Translations under genes and position numbers: made by a program
Notes under the pieces: generated by a model
Seen by the model: the letters and a program-made list of their open reading frames with translations, nothing else
The model's database searches: none
Told to the model about the DNA's origin: nothing
Shown: in pieces, positions 18,345 through 30,203 of the stretch
Layout: each line of letters starts with the position of its first letter
Numbering within the stretch: position 1 is the first letter of the stretch
NCBI RefSeq assembly: GCF_004217285.1
Contig: NZ_SHKS01000001.1
Span: 689,195-753,194 of the forward strand
Direction of reading: 5' to 3'
DNA from: Streptomyces sp. BK239
GTDB lineage: Bacteria; Actinomycetota; Actinomycetes; Streptomycetales; Streptomycetaceae
DNA length: 64,000 bases

Positions 18345-18722
18345 CTACGTCTCCTGTGCGTCCTGCCTGCCGCCGTCGGACGCGTCCTCGGCCGGCGGGG
18401 CCGGCGGTGCGTGCTTGAGGCGCGTGCGGGCCTCCACGAGGTCACCGGTGGCGACGTCGGTCCAGAAGCGGTGACAGGTGACGAACACGGCGAGCTCGTG
18501 CTCCCGCTGCCGGAGCTTCTCGACCTCGGCCTGTTCGTCCGCCGTCCAGCCGGGGGAGGCGGGGCGCTCCACCTTGCGCCAGCCGCCGTCGTCGCTGAAA
18601 CCGTCCAACGGCTCGACGGACCAGGGGAGCCGCTTCAGGAGGGCCGACAGCTCGGCCCGCACCTGATGCAGCTCCTCCTGGCCGGCGCGCAGATCGCTCG
18701 GGAAGTCAAAGGAACTCGCCAC
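18345..18722 (-). CDS. Conserved hypothetical protein, small acidic/helical
   Basis: The 125-residue product beginning ASSFDFPSDLRAGQEELHQVRAEL is mainly helical and charged, with WSVEPLDGF and HRFWTDV as distinctive Trp-containing patches. It resembles hypothetical proteins found across Streptomyces, without known function. GTG 18722 is chosen because upstream codons read through AT-rich promoter-like DNA; no clear ribosome site is visible, so translation may be leaderless. It is divergent from the GNAT gene, with 106 bases between the starts. Confidence 0.6.
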   Translation of the reverse strand: MASSFDFPSDLRAGQEELHQVRAELSALLKRLPWSVEPLDGFSDDGGWRKVERPASPGWTADEQAEVEKLRQREHELAVFVTCHRFWTDVATGDLVEARTRLKHAPPAPPAEDASDGGRQDAQET

Positions 18723-18828
18723 ACGGCAATGGTACGCCTGTTCGAATTTGGGTGGCGAGCTCAGTCTGGGGGATCGTGTGTTCGAAGGAGCGGGTGGGAC
18801 TGTCAGTGCCGTCACTTACGGTGACGTC

Positions 18829-19392
18829 ATGGAGAGCATCGGTGCGGGCGAGGGCACGGGCGGGGAGCGGGTACGGCTGGTCCCCTGGGCGGAGGGCGAC
18901 TTCTGGCTGCTGCGGCGGACCAACAGTCCCGGGATGACGGCCCACCTGGGCGGACCGGAGCCAGAGGACACACTTGCACAGCGGCACCGGCGGTACGTCG
19001 GGCTGGAGGCGGGGTGCATGTACCGGGTCGTGTCGGCGGGGAGCGGGGAGACCGTCGGCTCGATCGGCTACTGGGAGCGCGAGTGGAGGGGCGGGACGGT
19101 CTGGGAGACGGGGTGGGGCATCCTGCCGGAGTTCCAGGGCAGAGGCCTCGCGGTGAGCGCGGCGCGGGCCCTGACCGGGGTCGTGCGCGCCCTGCGTCCG
19201 GCCGGCGGCCACGCCGCCCTGCACGCCTTCCCCGACGTCCGGCACGCCGCCTCCAACGCGGTGTGCCGCAAGGCGGGGTTCACGTTGCTCGGGCAGGCCG
19301 ACTTCGAGTATCCGAAGGGCAACTGGATCACGTCGAACGACTGGTGCGTCGACCTCGACGGCGACGCGCCCACCGGAGCGGGGGGACACTGA
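18829..19392 (+). CDS. GNAT family N-acetyltransferase
   Basis: The 187-residue protein has the RimJ/RimL-like layout: VRLVPWAEGDFWLLRR at the N-terminus, TVGSIGYWEREW and VWETGWGILPEFQGRGLA (acetyl-CoA-binding Q/RxxGxG/A variant QGRGLA), then AFPDVRHAASNAVCRKAGF, the common late motif where a small-residue side chain contacts the substrate. It should transfer an acyl group from acetyl-CoA to an amine; the substrate is unknown. The frame is open to 18748, and ATG 18829 is chosen from domain alignment. Confidence 0.8.
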   Translation: MESIGAGEGTGGERVRLVPWAEGDFWLLRRTNSPGMTAHLGGPEPEDTLAQRHRRYVGLEAGCMYRVVSAGSGETVGSIGYWEREWRGGTVWETGWGILPEFQGRGLAVSAARALTGVVRALRPAGGHAALHAFPDVRHAASNAVCRKAGFTLLGQADFEYPKGNWITSNDWCVDLDGDAPTGAGGH

Positions 19393-19396
19393 GACC

Positions 19397-19624
19397 ATGT
19401 GCCGAAGCATCAAGACGCTGCGTCCGCCCGCGCTGCCCGAGGAGGCCACGGACGACGAGATCAGGGCCGCCGCCCTGCAGTACGTGCGCAAGGTGTCGGG
19501 CTTCCGGGCGCCGGCCGCGCACAACCGGGAGGTGTTCGACGAAGCGGTGGACGCGATCGCGGCAGCGACCGCGAAGCTGCTGGACGGTCTGGAGATCAGG
19601 GGCTCGGCAGCAAGGGAAGCGTAG
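19397..19624 (+). CDS. DUF2277 family protein
   Basis: The 75-residue protein starts MCRSIKTLRPP and contains ATDDEIRAAALQYVRKVSGF, the DUF2277 hallmark, then a helical Ala-rich end. Function is unknown. It begins four bases after the GNAT stop, so the two are an operon. The repeat array starts right after it. Confidence 0.88.
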   Translation: MCRSIKTLRPPALPEEATDDEIRAAALQYVRKVSGFRAPAAHNREVFDEAVDAIAAATAKLLDGLEIRGSAAREA

Positions 19625-19639
19625 TCCCGGCCGCGCCTC

Positions 19640-20074
19640 CCCACCGGCGGCGCCGACCCCGGCCCTCCGGGCGGCGGGAGCCCCACACCGGGGTCGCCGT
19701 GCCGGTCAGTTCGGCTGGCGGCCGGTCCTTCCGGTGGCGTCAGTCCCGCGGCGGAGCGCCGTGCCGGTCGGGCCTGCGGGCGGCCGGTTTCTCCGGCGGT
19801 GGCAGCCGCAGGCCGGAGCGCCGTGCCGGTCAGGCCGGCTGGCAGCCGGTCCCTCGGGGCGGCGGCGTCCCACACCCGGGGCGTCGTGTCGGTCAGGTCG
19901 GCTGGCGGCCGGTTTCTCCGGCGGTGGCAGCCCCGCGTCGTGTCGGTCAAGTCGGCGGCGGCCGGTCTTTCCGGCGGCGGCAGTCCCACGCCGGGCCACC
20001 GTGCCGGTCAGGCCGGCTGGCAGGGCGGTCCCTGGGGGCGGCGGCAGCCGTAGGCCGGGGCGTCGCGTCGGTCA
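19640..20074. repeat. Tandem repeat array of about 54-64 bases per unit at the 3' end of the DedA gene
   Basis: The core CGGTCAGGCCGGCTGGCGG recurs with small changes at about 19704, 19766, 19828, 19891, 19945, 20006 and 20070, giving periods of 62, 62, 63, 54, 61 and 64. Each unit also holds a short CCGG..CCGG hairpin. The last copy overlaps the final Gln-Pro-Ala-stop codons of the DedA gene, so the array appears to have grown from that gene's end. This fills the 447-base gap between DUF2277 and DedA; no gene is seen in it. Confidence 0.8.
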
Positions 20075-20689
20075 GGCCGGTTGGCGGCGCATGACGTATG
20101 CCGCTCCCGCTCCCGCTCCGAACAGCGCCAGCACCGACACCGCCGTGGCCAGCCATGCCGTCCCCAGCCACTGGGTGCCGTAGTACCCGAGCGCCGCGCT
20201 GTACGCCGCCCAGGACAGACCCGCCAGCGCCGACCACGGGACGAAGTCACGCGGGCGCCGGTGCGCGGCGCCCGCGACGAAGGAGACGACCGAGCGGCCG
20301 GCCGGCGCGAACCGGGCCAGCACGAACAGCGCCCCGCCGCCCCGCGCGAGCGCCCCGCCGAGACGCGCCTGCGCGGTGGTGAGCCGCCGGGAGCGGGATA
20401 TGGCGCGGTCCAGACGCGCGCCCCCGCGCCAGGCCAGCCGGTACGCGGCCAGGTCGCCCAGCACGGACGCGGTCGCCGCGGACAGGATCAGGGCCAGGAT
20501 GTCCGGTACCTGATGCGGCAGCCGTCCGGTCGCCGCCCCCGAGCCCGCGGCGGCGGCCGTCGCCGCGGCGATGACGAGCACCCCGCTCGGCAGCACCGGC
20601 AGGAACACGTCGAGCAGCACCGACAGCGCCACCAGCACATAGATCCACGGGGCGCCGATCAGCGCCCACGCCCCCACACTCTCGAACAC
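20072..20689 (-). CDS. DedA-family (SNARE-associated) membrane protein
   Basis: The 205-residue protein has four to five helices and the DedA motifs: a first long hydrophobic segment with LPSGVLVIAAATAA, GDLAAYRLAWRGG (G-x3-Y), and the conserved FAPAGRSVVSFVAGAAHRRPRDF, matching F/Y-R-x-x-P-x-x-R/G-S. DedA proteins are proposed flippases or proton-linked transporters of polyprenyl lipids. GTG 20689 with GGGGAG upstream gives the family's usual length; the frame stays open to a TTG at 20827. The stop lies in the last unit of the repeat array. Confidence 0.8.
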   Translation of the reverse strand: MFESVGAWALIGAPWIYVLVALSVLLDVFLPVLPSGVLVIAAATAAAAGSGAATGRLPHQVPDILALILSAATASVLGDLAAYRLAWRGGARLDRAISRSRRLTTAQARLGGALARGGGALFVLARFAPAGRSVVSFVAGAAHRRPRDFVPWSALAGLSWAAYSAALGYYGTQWLGTAWLATAVSVLALFGAGAGAAYVMRRQPA

Positions 20690-20901
20690 CCCGAACTCCC
20701 CGGTCTCCCCCGTAGCGGCCGGCCTCGCCGCGGTGTCGCGGGGGAGCGGCAGGTGCGGCCATGACAGCCATACAGCGTACGCCGATGATGTGACAGAAGG
20801 GTCACAGGGTGCGCGTGTGTTCGGCAACGCACAGACCCGCGAGCCGCCTCAACGACCGTGCGCGGAGCGGCAGAAGGGCCCCGCCGGGTCGACGACGGAA
20901 A

Positions 20902-20931
20902 GCGCCCTCCCCGTGCGAACGGAGAGGGCGC
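20902..20931. terminator. Hairpin between DoxX and DedA genes
   Basis: GCGCCCTC at 20902-20909 pairs with GAGGGCGC at 20924-20931 around a 14-base loop. It lies downstream of the minus-strand DoxX gene and likely ends its transcript. Confidence 0.7.
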
Positions 20932-20994
20932 CCCGGGTACGACCGCGTGGGTGGGGCCGCGACGGGCCGGTCGTCGGCGTCCGGCCGTGACGGG

Positions 20995-21456
20995 TCAGGC
21001 CGTGACGGCCGCCTCGCGCGCCGCCGGCTCCTGCTCCTGCTCACGCGCGGTGCGCCGGCTGAACAGCCGGTCCAGCCCGAACGCGCCGGAGCCGGTGAAG
21101 ACCAGCAGCAGGAAGGCCCAGCAGAACATCGCGGACGCCTCGCCGCCGTTCTGCATCGGCCACAGCGCCTCCGGCTGGTGGACCTTGAAGTACGCGTACG
21201 CCATGGAACCCGAGGCGATGAACGCGGCGGCGCGGGTGCCCAGACCGAGCATCACGAGGGTGCCGCCGACCAGTTGGATGACGGCCGCGTACCAGCCGGG
21301 CCAGGTGCCGGCGCTGACGGTCCCTCCGTCGGTGCCGACGGCCCCGCCGAGGACGCCGAAGAGCGAGGCGGCGCCGTGGCAGGCGAAGAGCAGGCCTACG
21401 ACGATGCGGAACAGGCCGAGCGCGTACGGCTGTGCGCTGTCGAGACGAGCGGACAT
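20995..21456 (-). CDS. DoxX family membrane protein
   Basis: The 153-residue protein has four helices with the DoxX pattern: LGLFRIVVGLLFACHGAASLFGVL, AAVIQLVGGTLVMLGLGTRAAAF, MAYAYFKVH and AMFCWAFLLLVFTGSGAFGLD. DoxX-like proteins are linked to redox and quinone/thiosulfate processes and, in mycobacteria, to a membrane oxidoreductase complex; the role here is unknown. GGAG lies seven bases before ATG 21456. A near-palindrome with TTGAACTTGCAA sits about 120 bases upstream and may be a regulator site. Confidence 0.82.
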   Translation of the reverse strand: MSARLDSAQPYALGLFRIVVGLLFACHGAASLFGVLGGAVGTDGGTVSAGTWPGWYAAVIQLVGGTLVMLGLGTRAAAFIASGSMAYAYFKVHQPEALWPMQNGGEASAMFCWAFLLLVFTGSGAFGLDRLFSRRTAREQEQEPAAREAAVTA

Positions 21457-21783
21457 GAGGGGGGTACTCCTTCGGTTTCGGTCAAGACGACCGGTCCTGG
21501 GGACGGACCGGTCGGTGGGGGCGGCGGTACCGAACGAGTGACCCACGGTAGGCGGATTCCGGCGATGCTTGCAAGTTCAACATTTGGCCACCGCTTGGAT
21601 TCCCCTTGGCGCTTTCCTGGTGACAGCGCAGCACGTAGAGCGCTTTCTGTGCCCGGGTGCGCTACCGAGAGAGTGACCGAATCCACACCCAACGCGACCG
21701 AATACGACTGACTGAGACTTGATTTGCCTCTCGGGTGACCGAATGTGCACCCACGGCGACCGGATTCCCGCCGCCGGCCCCCC
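21457..21783. repeat. 327-base gap with a degenerate 31-base direct repeat
   Basis: Two copies of a 31-base sequence starting GTGACCGAAT lie at 21673-21703 and 21735-21765 and agree at 25 of 31 positions. Each holds two GACCG(A/G)AT half-motifs, so four such half-sites sit within 95 bases. They are between the PhoD stop and the DoxX promoter. The rest of the gap holds the DoxX upstream region; no gene is seen. Confidence 0.6.
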
Positions 21784-23433
21784 TCAGGACCCGCTCAGCC
21801 GTGACTCCATGACCGTCTCCAGGCCGGGCCGCCCGCCGTTCCGCGCCGGCTTCACCTGCTCCAACCGCAACCGGGCCGAACGACCGCGCAGCGTCAGTGT
21901 CATGAGCTGGTTGCCGAACCAGGGCCCGCCCTTCTTGCGCCAGCTGACGGGCGGTCGGGCGCAGTGCCCGTGCCGTCGGAACCGGCGTCCTAGGGCCCGC
22001 GCCACCGCGCTCCACCCGAAGCGGAAACCCACCCGCATCGACAGCGGGACGGAGTTGTGGACGGGCGAGCACGTCAGCTGGAGCACCCGCGCGTCCGGCG
22101 AGCCGTCCCGCCACCGGGTCTCGGCCACGTACGCGTGGTGCACGTCCCCGGAGAGCACGAGCACCGTCGCCGGGGCCTGCGGGCCGGTGCCGATCTCCGC
22201 GAACAGGCCGGTCAGTTCGGCGAACGACGACGGGAACGCCGCCCAGTGCTCCAGGTCCGCCTTGCGCCGCAGCCACTCCCCGAACCGCGCCCAGCGAGCG
22301 CCCCGTTCGCCCCGGCACAGGGCCGAGCTCCAGCCCTCGACGTCGTGCACCAGATGAGGCAGCAGCCAGGGCAGGGAGGTGCCGACGAGGAGGTGGTCGT
22401 AGGAACCGGGCTCGTCCAGCACCTGGGCGCGCAGCCACTCGGCCTCGCCCGGGTCGAGCATCGAGCGCTCGCTCTCCTCCAGCACGCGCGCCGCCCGCGA
22501 GTCCACCATCACCAGCCGCACCCGGCCGAAGTCCCGCCGGTAACTCCAGCGCGCGGAAGCCGAGTCGGCGTCGGCGCGGCAGGCGAACTCGCGCAGCGCG
22601 TCGGTGCCGTCGGGCGTGGCGCACACGGCCGCGTAGAGGGGGTCGGCGGCCAGCTCGGCGGGGGAGAGGTTGCCCAGGTGCTGATATACCCAGTACGACA
22701 TCAGCCCGCTCAGCAGCCGCTCGCTCCACCAGTGGGTGGCCCGCATGTCGGTCAGCCAGGAGGCGGAGGTGTTCCAGTCGTCGATGACGTCGTGATCGTC
22801 GAAGATCATGCAACTGGGCACGGTGGACAGCAGCCAGCGGATCTCGGGGTCGAGCCAGGACTCGTAGTAGAGGTGGGTGTACTCCTCGTAGTCCGCGACT
22901 CCCGTGCCCGGCGGTTCGTCGGTGTCGCGGCGGGCGGCCAGCCAGCGCTGCGTCGCGTCGGAGGTCTCGTCGGCGTACACCTGGTCGCCGAGCAGCAGCA
23001 GGACGTCGGGCCGCTCGCCCTCCGGGTCGGCGGCGATGCGCGCGGCGAGGCTGTCCAGGGCGTCGGGGCCCACGGGGTCGTGCGCGTCGGCGGCGGGCGC
23101 CGCCCACCTGCAGGAGCCGAACGCCACGCGCACGTCGTCGCCGCCGGCCGGGCTGCGGATGACCGACGGCGGAAACGACGAGGGTGCGTCCGGCGCCGGC
23201 CACACGCGTGTGCCGTCGAGGAACACCTCGTACGGCGTGTCGGTTCCCGGGGAGAGGCCGGTCACCGGAATCAGGGCGTAGTGGTGTCCCGCCACCTGGA
23301 AGGTGCGGGCGGTGCCGCCGGAGCCGTCCGCGCAGCGCACTTCGGCGGCGCACGGACGGCTCGCCTCGACCCATACGGTCGCGGACGTGCTGTCGGCGTA
23401 TCTCAGCAGGGGTCCCAGCCGCAGTCCGGCCAT
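21784..23433 (-). CDS. PhoD-like metallophosphatase, apparently cytoplasmic
   Basis: The 549-residue protein has an N-terminal beta-sandwich (residues 1-95), then metallophosphatase motifs: VAFGSCRW, LLLLGDQVYADE, CMIFDDHDVIDDWN and VLVLSGDVHHAYVAE, which supply the usual Asp, Asn and His metal ligands of PhoD-type phosphatases and phosphodiesterases. Classical PhoD is exported by Tat; here there is no signal peptide at ATG 23433 (GGAGGAGGCG upstream), so it is probably cytoplasmic with a different substrate. The last 100 residues are basic (GRRFRRHGH, SWRKKGG). Confidence 0.85.
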   Translation of the reverse strand: MAGLRLGPLLRYADSTSATVWVEASRPCAAEVRCADGSGGTARTFQVAGHHYALIPVTGLSPGTDTPYEVFLDGTRVWPAPDAPSSFPPSVIRSPAGGDDVRVAFGSCRWAAPAADAHDPVGPDALDSLAARIAADPEGERPDVLLLLGDQVYADETSDATQRWLAARRDTDEPPGTGVADYEEYTHLYYESWLDPEIRWLLSTVPSCMIFDDHDVIDDWNTSASWLTDMRATHWWSERLLSGLMSYWVYQHLGNLSPAELAADPLYAAVCATPDGTDALREFACRADADSASARWSYRRDFGRVRLVMVDSRAARVLEESERSMLDPGEAEWLRAQVLDEPGSYDHLLVGTSLPWLLPHLVHDVEGWSSALCRGERGARWARFGEWLRRKADLEHWAAFPSSFAELTGLFAEIGTGPQAPATVLVLSGDVHHAYVAETRWRDGSPDARVLQLTCSPVHNSVPLSMRVGFRFGWSAVARALGRRFRRHGHCARPPVSWRKKGGPWFGNQLMTLTLRGRSARLRLEQVKPARNGGRPGLETVMESRLSGS

Positions 23434-23521
23434 GTGATCGCCTCCTCCGTCGCCCCGTACGGTACGGAATGACGGGGCGCGGTGGGGAGATCCCGGCGGC
23501 GAACCGCGTGCGGTCGCCGGA

Positions 23522-24175
23522 TCAGCAGCTCGCCAGCTGGTTCGTGAGCGCGCTCTTCTCGGCGGAGTCGACCGACAGGCCGTAGTAGTACTTCACCTGC
23601 ACCCAGGCGCGGACGTAGGTGCAGCGGTAGGACGAGACCGACGGCATCCACTCGGCCGGGTCCTGGTCGCCCTTGGCCTGGTTGACGTTGTCGGTGACGG
23701 CGATGAGCTGCGGGCGCGTCAGGTCGTTGGCGAAGTTCTGGCGCTTGGCGCTGGTCCAGCCGCCGGCGCCGGAGTCCCAGGCCTCGGCGAGCGGCACGAC
23801 GTGGTCGATGTCCAGGTCGGCGGCGGCGGTCCAGGTGGCTCCGTCGTAGGGGGAGTACCAGCTGCCGCCGGTGGCGGTGCAGGCGGAGTTGACGACCACG
23901 TTGGACCCGTCGCGCTTGAGGACGGTCTCGCGGGTGTTGCAGGAGCCGCTGACGGTGATCCAGTGGTTGAACAGATCGCGGTCGTAGCCCGTGCGGTCCT
24001 CGGCGGCCACCGTGAGCGAGGCGAGGTAGGTGCGGGCGGTGGCGGCGCTGACCGGGGTGGGGAGGGTGGCGGAGGCGGCCGGGCCGTTGAACAGCGCGAC
24101 GGAGGCTGCCAGTCCGGTGAGCGCCGCGAGTATGCTGAGCCGTTGACGCGCGTAGACAGAGGGCCTGCGGGACAT
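23522..24175 (-). CDS. Secreted HNH endonuclease (DUF1524-like)
   Basis: The 217-residue protein has a Sec signal peptide (ILAALTGLAASVALFNGPAASA). Its nuclease domain contains LDIDHVVPLAEAWDSGA and a late NVNQAKGDQDPAEW, the metal-binding HNH/DUF1524 pattern. Cysteines in SGSCNTRET, NSACTATGG and SYRCTYVRA may form disulfides, fitting an extracellular enzyme. It likely degrades DNA outside the cell for nutrients or competition. AAGGGAG precedes ATG 24175. Confidence 0.88.
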   Translation of the reverse strand: MSRRPSVYARQRLSILAALTGLAASVALFNGPAASATLPTPVSAATARTYLASLTVAAEDRTGYDRDLFNHWITVSGSCNTRETVLKRDGSNVVVNSACTATGGSWYSPYDGATWTAAADLDIDHVVPLAEAWDSGAGGWTSAKRQNFANDLTRPQLIAVTDNVNQAKGDQDPAEWMPSVSSYRCTYVRAWVQVKYYYGLSVDSAEKSALTNQLASC

Positions 24176-24387
24176 ACGAACTCCCTTGAGGGGTGAGGGC
24201 GTTGCGGTGCGAGCGGGGGAATGCTCGCGGGGCCGCGTTGCGGGGAGGTGTGCGTGCGGTGAGAAGTTAGTGACGTGCGCATGACACGACAAGACGTTCG
24301 GTGTGAAGCTTTTCGGCGGCGTGCGGGGATGTGGCGAGCGTCACCGGCGGGCGAGGCCGGTGCAGGTGTCACGTACCATGGACGGCG

Positions 24388-24510
24388 CAGAAGGGGAGTA
24401 GCTCTTCGCCGGACCGTCGACATACTGCTCGGCCCGTCCTCGTGACGGATGCCGGGCCGGCGCCCGGAGGCCGATCCGCACCCGTGTGGATCCGCCAGCG
24501 AGACCTTCGG
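24388..24510 (+). ncRNA. yybP-ykoY (manganese) riboswitch aptamer
   Basis: The two hallmark internal-loop strands are present: AAGGGGAGTAGC at 24391-24402 and AGCGAGACCTTC at 24497-24508. Their outer bases form stem P1 (GAAGG 24390-24394 with CCTTC 24504-24508). This RNA class binds Mn2+ and turns on manganese exporters. It sits in the leader of a TMEM165-type transporter gene, a classic target. The 120 bases that follow, up to the TTG start at 24633, hold GC-rich pairing segments that could be the expression platform. Confidence 0.85.
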
Positions 24511-24632
24511 CAAGCAGTGCACGCCCGTGCCGTCCGGCGCGGGCGCCGTGTGCGCTGCCGTGCCGAGGCGTCTCCGCAGGGCCGACAGGCCCCCCGCGCT
24601 CTCGGTGGGGCAGCCCGACCGATTGAGGAACC

Positions 24633-25214
24633 TTGATCAGCGTTACCGTGACGGCGCTCGTCTTCGGCGTCGTCTTCCTCGCCGAACTGCCCGACAAGAC
24701 CGCCCTCGCCGGCCTCGTCCTGGGCACCCGCTACCGCGCCTCCTACGTCTTCGCCGGCGTCGCCGCCGCCTTCGCCGTGCACGTCGCGCTCGCCGTCGCG
24801 GCGGGCAGCGTGCTGACGCTGCTGCCGCAGCAGATCGTGCACGCGCTGACCGGTGTGCTCTTCCTCGGCGGCGCGGCCGTACTGCTGAGGAAGAAGGACG
24901 ACGACGAGGACGAGGTCCGCACGCCCGAGAACCAGTCCTTCTGGAAGGTCTTCGGCGCGGGCTTCATGCTCATCCTCGTCGCCGAGTTCGGCGATCTGAC
25001 CCAGATCATGACGGCGAACCTCGCCGCCCGCTACGACGATCCGCTCTCCGTCGGCCTCGGCGCGGTGCTGGCGCTGTGGGCGGTGGCCGGGCTCGGCATC
25101 GTCGGCGGTAAGGCCCTCATGAAGCGGGTGCCGCTGCGGCTGATCACGCGGATCGCGGCGGCGCTGATGCTGGCCCTGGGGGCGTGGAGCCTGTGGGAGG
25201 CGATCGCCGGGTGA
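24633..25214 (+). CDS. TMEM165/GDT1 (UPF0016) family divalent cation transporter
   Basis: The 193-residue protein has six predicted helices and two copies of the E-x-G/P-D-K/L-T signature: AELPDKTALAGLVLGTRYR near residue 14 and AEFGDLTQIMTANLAARYD near 108, arranged as an inverted repeat. A charged loop (RKKDDDEDEVRTPEN) separates the halves. Family members exchange Mn2+ or Ca2+ for protons, and bacterial ones act as Mn exporters (MneA type). It starts at TTG 24633 behind GAGG. The manganese riboswitch upstream supports Mn2+ export. Confidence 0.9.
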   Translation: MISVTVTALVFGVVFLAELPDKTALAGLVLGTRYRASYVFAGVAAAFAVHVALAVAAGSVLTLLPQQIVHALTGVLFLGGAAVLLRKKDDDEDEVRTPENQSFWKVFGAGFMLILVAEFGDLTQIMTANLAARYDDPLSVGLGAVLALWAVAGLGIVGGKALMKRVPLRLITRIAAALMLALGAWSLWEAIAG

Positions 25215-25488
25215 GGCGGGCGGCCGACACCGGGTGACGGGGGCGGCGGGTGAGGTGGGGCGCAGGGTGAGACGACGCCGGGTGGGACGGTGCGGCTCAA
25301 GGGTGGCGTGCACCCCCGGATGTTTTGTACCGTGGGGAAACAAAGTGGCTCCCGCCCGTTTTCCCTGACCGGCGGGCGGGGCCGCCTTGTTCTTCTCCAC
25401 GCGTCCCCTGCCCCCCGTCCGCGCATGCCGTCCGCCCCCGCGCGCGTTCCGCCTGCCGGGCGCGCGCCCGACCGTGCTGGAGTCGCCG

Positions 25489-26157
25489 ATGCCGGCCCCC
25501 GTGTCCGCCCCCACCGTCCTGACCGCCCGCGCCCTCCTGCTCGACATGGACGGCACCCTGGTCAACTCCGACGCCGTCGTGGAACGGATCTGGCGGCGCT
25601 GGGCCGCCGGGCACGGGCTCGACGGCGACGAGGTCATGCGGGTCGTCCACGGCCGCCAGGGCCACGCCTCGATGGCCCTGCTGCTGCCCGACCGCCCGAG
25701 GGAGCTCAACCTCGAGGACAACGCGCGGATGCTGGCCGAGGAGACCGCCGACATGGACGGCGTCGTCCCGGTCCCCGGGGCTCCCGAGTTCCTCGCCTCC
25801 CTCCGCGGCGTCCCGCACGCCCTGGTCACCTCGGCGGACGCCCCCCTGTCCACGGCGAGGATGGCGGCGGCGGGACTGGACCTGCCGCGGGTGCGCGTCA
25901 CCGCGGAGTCGGTGGGCACCTCCAAGCCGGACCCCGAGGGCTTCCTCAAGGGCGCGGCGGAGCTGGGCGTCGCCCCCGAGGAGTGCGTGGTGTTCGAGGA
26001 CTCCGGCGCGGGCATCGCCGCCGGGCGGGCGGCCGGGATGCGCGTCGTGGGCGTCGGGGCACGCGCGGCGGCGCATGAACCGGACGTCGTGGTGCCGGAT
26101 CTGCGGCGCGTGCGCGTGGAGGCCGTCACCGGGGGCGTGCGCCTGCACGTGGGCTGA
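25489..26157 (+). CDS. HAD-IA family sugar-phosphatase-like hydrolase
   Basis: The 222-residue protein has motif I LLLDMDGTLVNSD, motif II LVTSADAPL, the lysine of SVGTSKPDPEGFLKGA and motif IV VVFEDSGAGIAAGRAAG, matching beta-phosphoglucomutase or GPP-type phosphatases with a small helical cap. It probably dephosphorylates a small sugar or polyol phosphate. GGAG seven bases before ATG 25489 decides the start; an upstream in-frame extension to 25387 is Pro/Arg-rich. It stands alone after the TMEM165 gene (275-base gap). Confidence 0.85.
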   Translation: MPAPVSAPTVLTARALLLDMDGTLVNSDAVVERIWRRWAAGHGLDGDEVMRVVHGRQGHASMALLLPDRPRELNLEDNARMLAEETADMDGVVPVPGAPEFLASLRGVPHALVTSADAPLSTARMAAAGLDLPRVRVTAESVGTSKPDPEGFLKGAAELGVAPEECVVFEDSGAGIAAGRAAGMRVVGVGARAAAHEPDVVVPDLRRVRVEAVTGGVRLHVG

Positions 26158-26259
26158 GGCCCCCGCGGGCGCGGGTCAGCGCCCTGCCGTGTCGGAAGCG
26201 CCGGCGGAGGCGTCGTGGGGGGTGTCGTCGGAGGCGTCGGCCGTCGGGACGCCGGCCCT

Positions 26260-29575
<3,316 letters not shown>

Positions 29576-29587
29576 CTGTCCGGCGCC

Positions 29588-30091
29588 TCAGCTCAGGCTC
29601 TTCGTGAACCAGTGGTCGGCGTACGGGTCGTCGTTGTGCGGCTCGGTCTCCGCGTACCCGAGCCGCGCGTACAGGGCGCGGGCCTCGACCAGGTCGCCGC
29701 GGGTGTCCAGGATCATCCGGGTCGCCCCCGACGCGCGGGCGCTCTCCTCGGCGGCGGCGACCAGCAGCGCCGCGCCGCCCCTGCCCCGGGCCCCGGGCAG
29801 CAGGAACACCCGCGTCAGCTCGGCCGTCGCCGCGTCCAGCAGCCGTACGCCCGCGCTCCCGGCCGGCGCGCCCTCGTACCACGCGACCAGCAACAGACCC
29901 CGCGGCGGTGTCAGCCGATCCCCTCTCCCGGCGGCGATCTCCCGCTCCAGCTCGGCCGGGTCGGTCCTGCGCCCCTCGTGCAGCAGGTACCAGCGGTCGC
30001 TGACCTCCGTGTAGTACTCCCGCCACAACGCGGCGGCGACGGGGGAGTCCACGGGTTCCGGGGCGATGGTCCATGCGGTCGCGACGCTCAT
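29588..30091 (-). CDS. GNAT family N-acetyltransferase
   Basis: The 167-residue protein has the N-terminal WREYYTEVSDRWYLL region, then ELTRVFLLPGARGRGGAALLVAAAEESAR (acetyl-CoA pyrophosphate loop R/Q-G-x-G-G/A) and the late ARALYARLGYAET motif. It acetylates an unknown small molecule or peptide. ATG 30091 is used, with ATG 30100 as an alternative; no clear ribosome site separates them. It is convergent with the MFS gene by 12 bases. Confidence 0.82.
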   Translation of the reverse strand: MSVATAWTIAPEPVDSPVAAALWREYYTEVSDRWYLLHEGRRTDPAELEREIAAGRGDRLTPPRGLLLVAWYEGAPAGSAGVRLLDAATAELTRVFLLPGARGRGGAALLVAAAEESARASGATRMILDTRGDLVEARALYARLGYAETEPHNDDPYADHWFTKSLS

Positions 30092-30203
30092 GCCGGTCAT
30101 TGTCGTGGGCGTCGCGCGGCTTTGCCCGCCGTTTGTACGACGTCTTCCGGGCAACCCGGAATCGTGAACCGGCCCGCGGGGCCGACCACATCGGAAGGCA
30201 ACC

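Noticed and set aside
19640..20074. CRISPR-like array
   Set aside because: Units are contiguous and degenerate with no distinct spacers; it extends a gene end.
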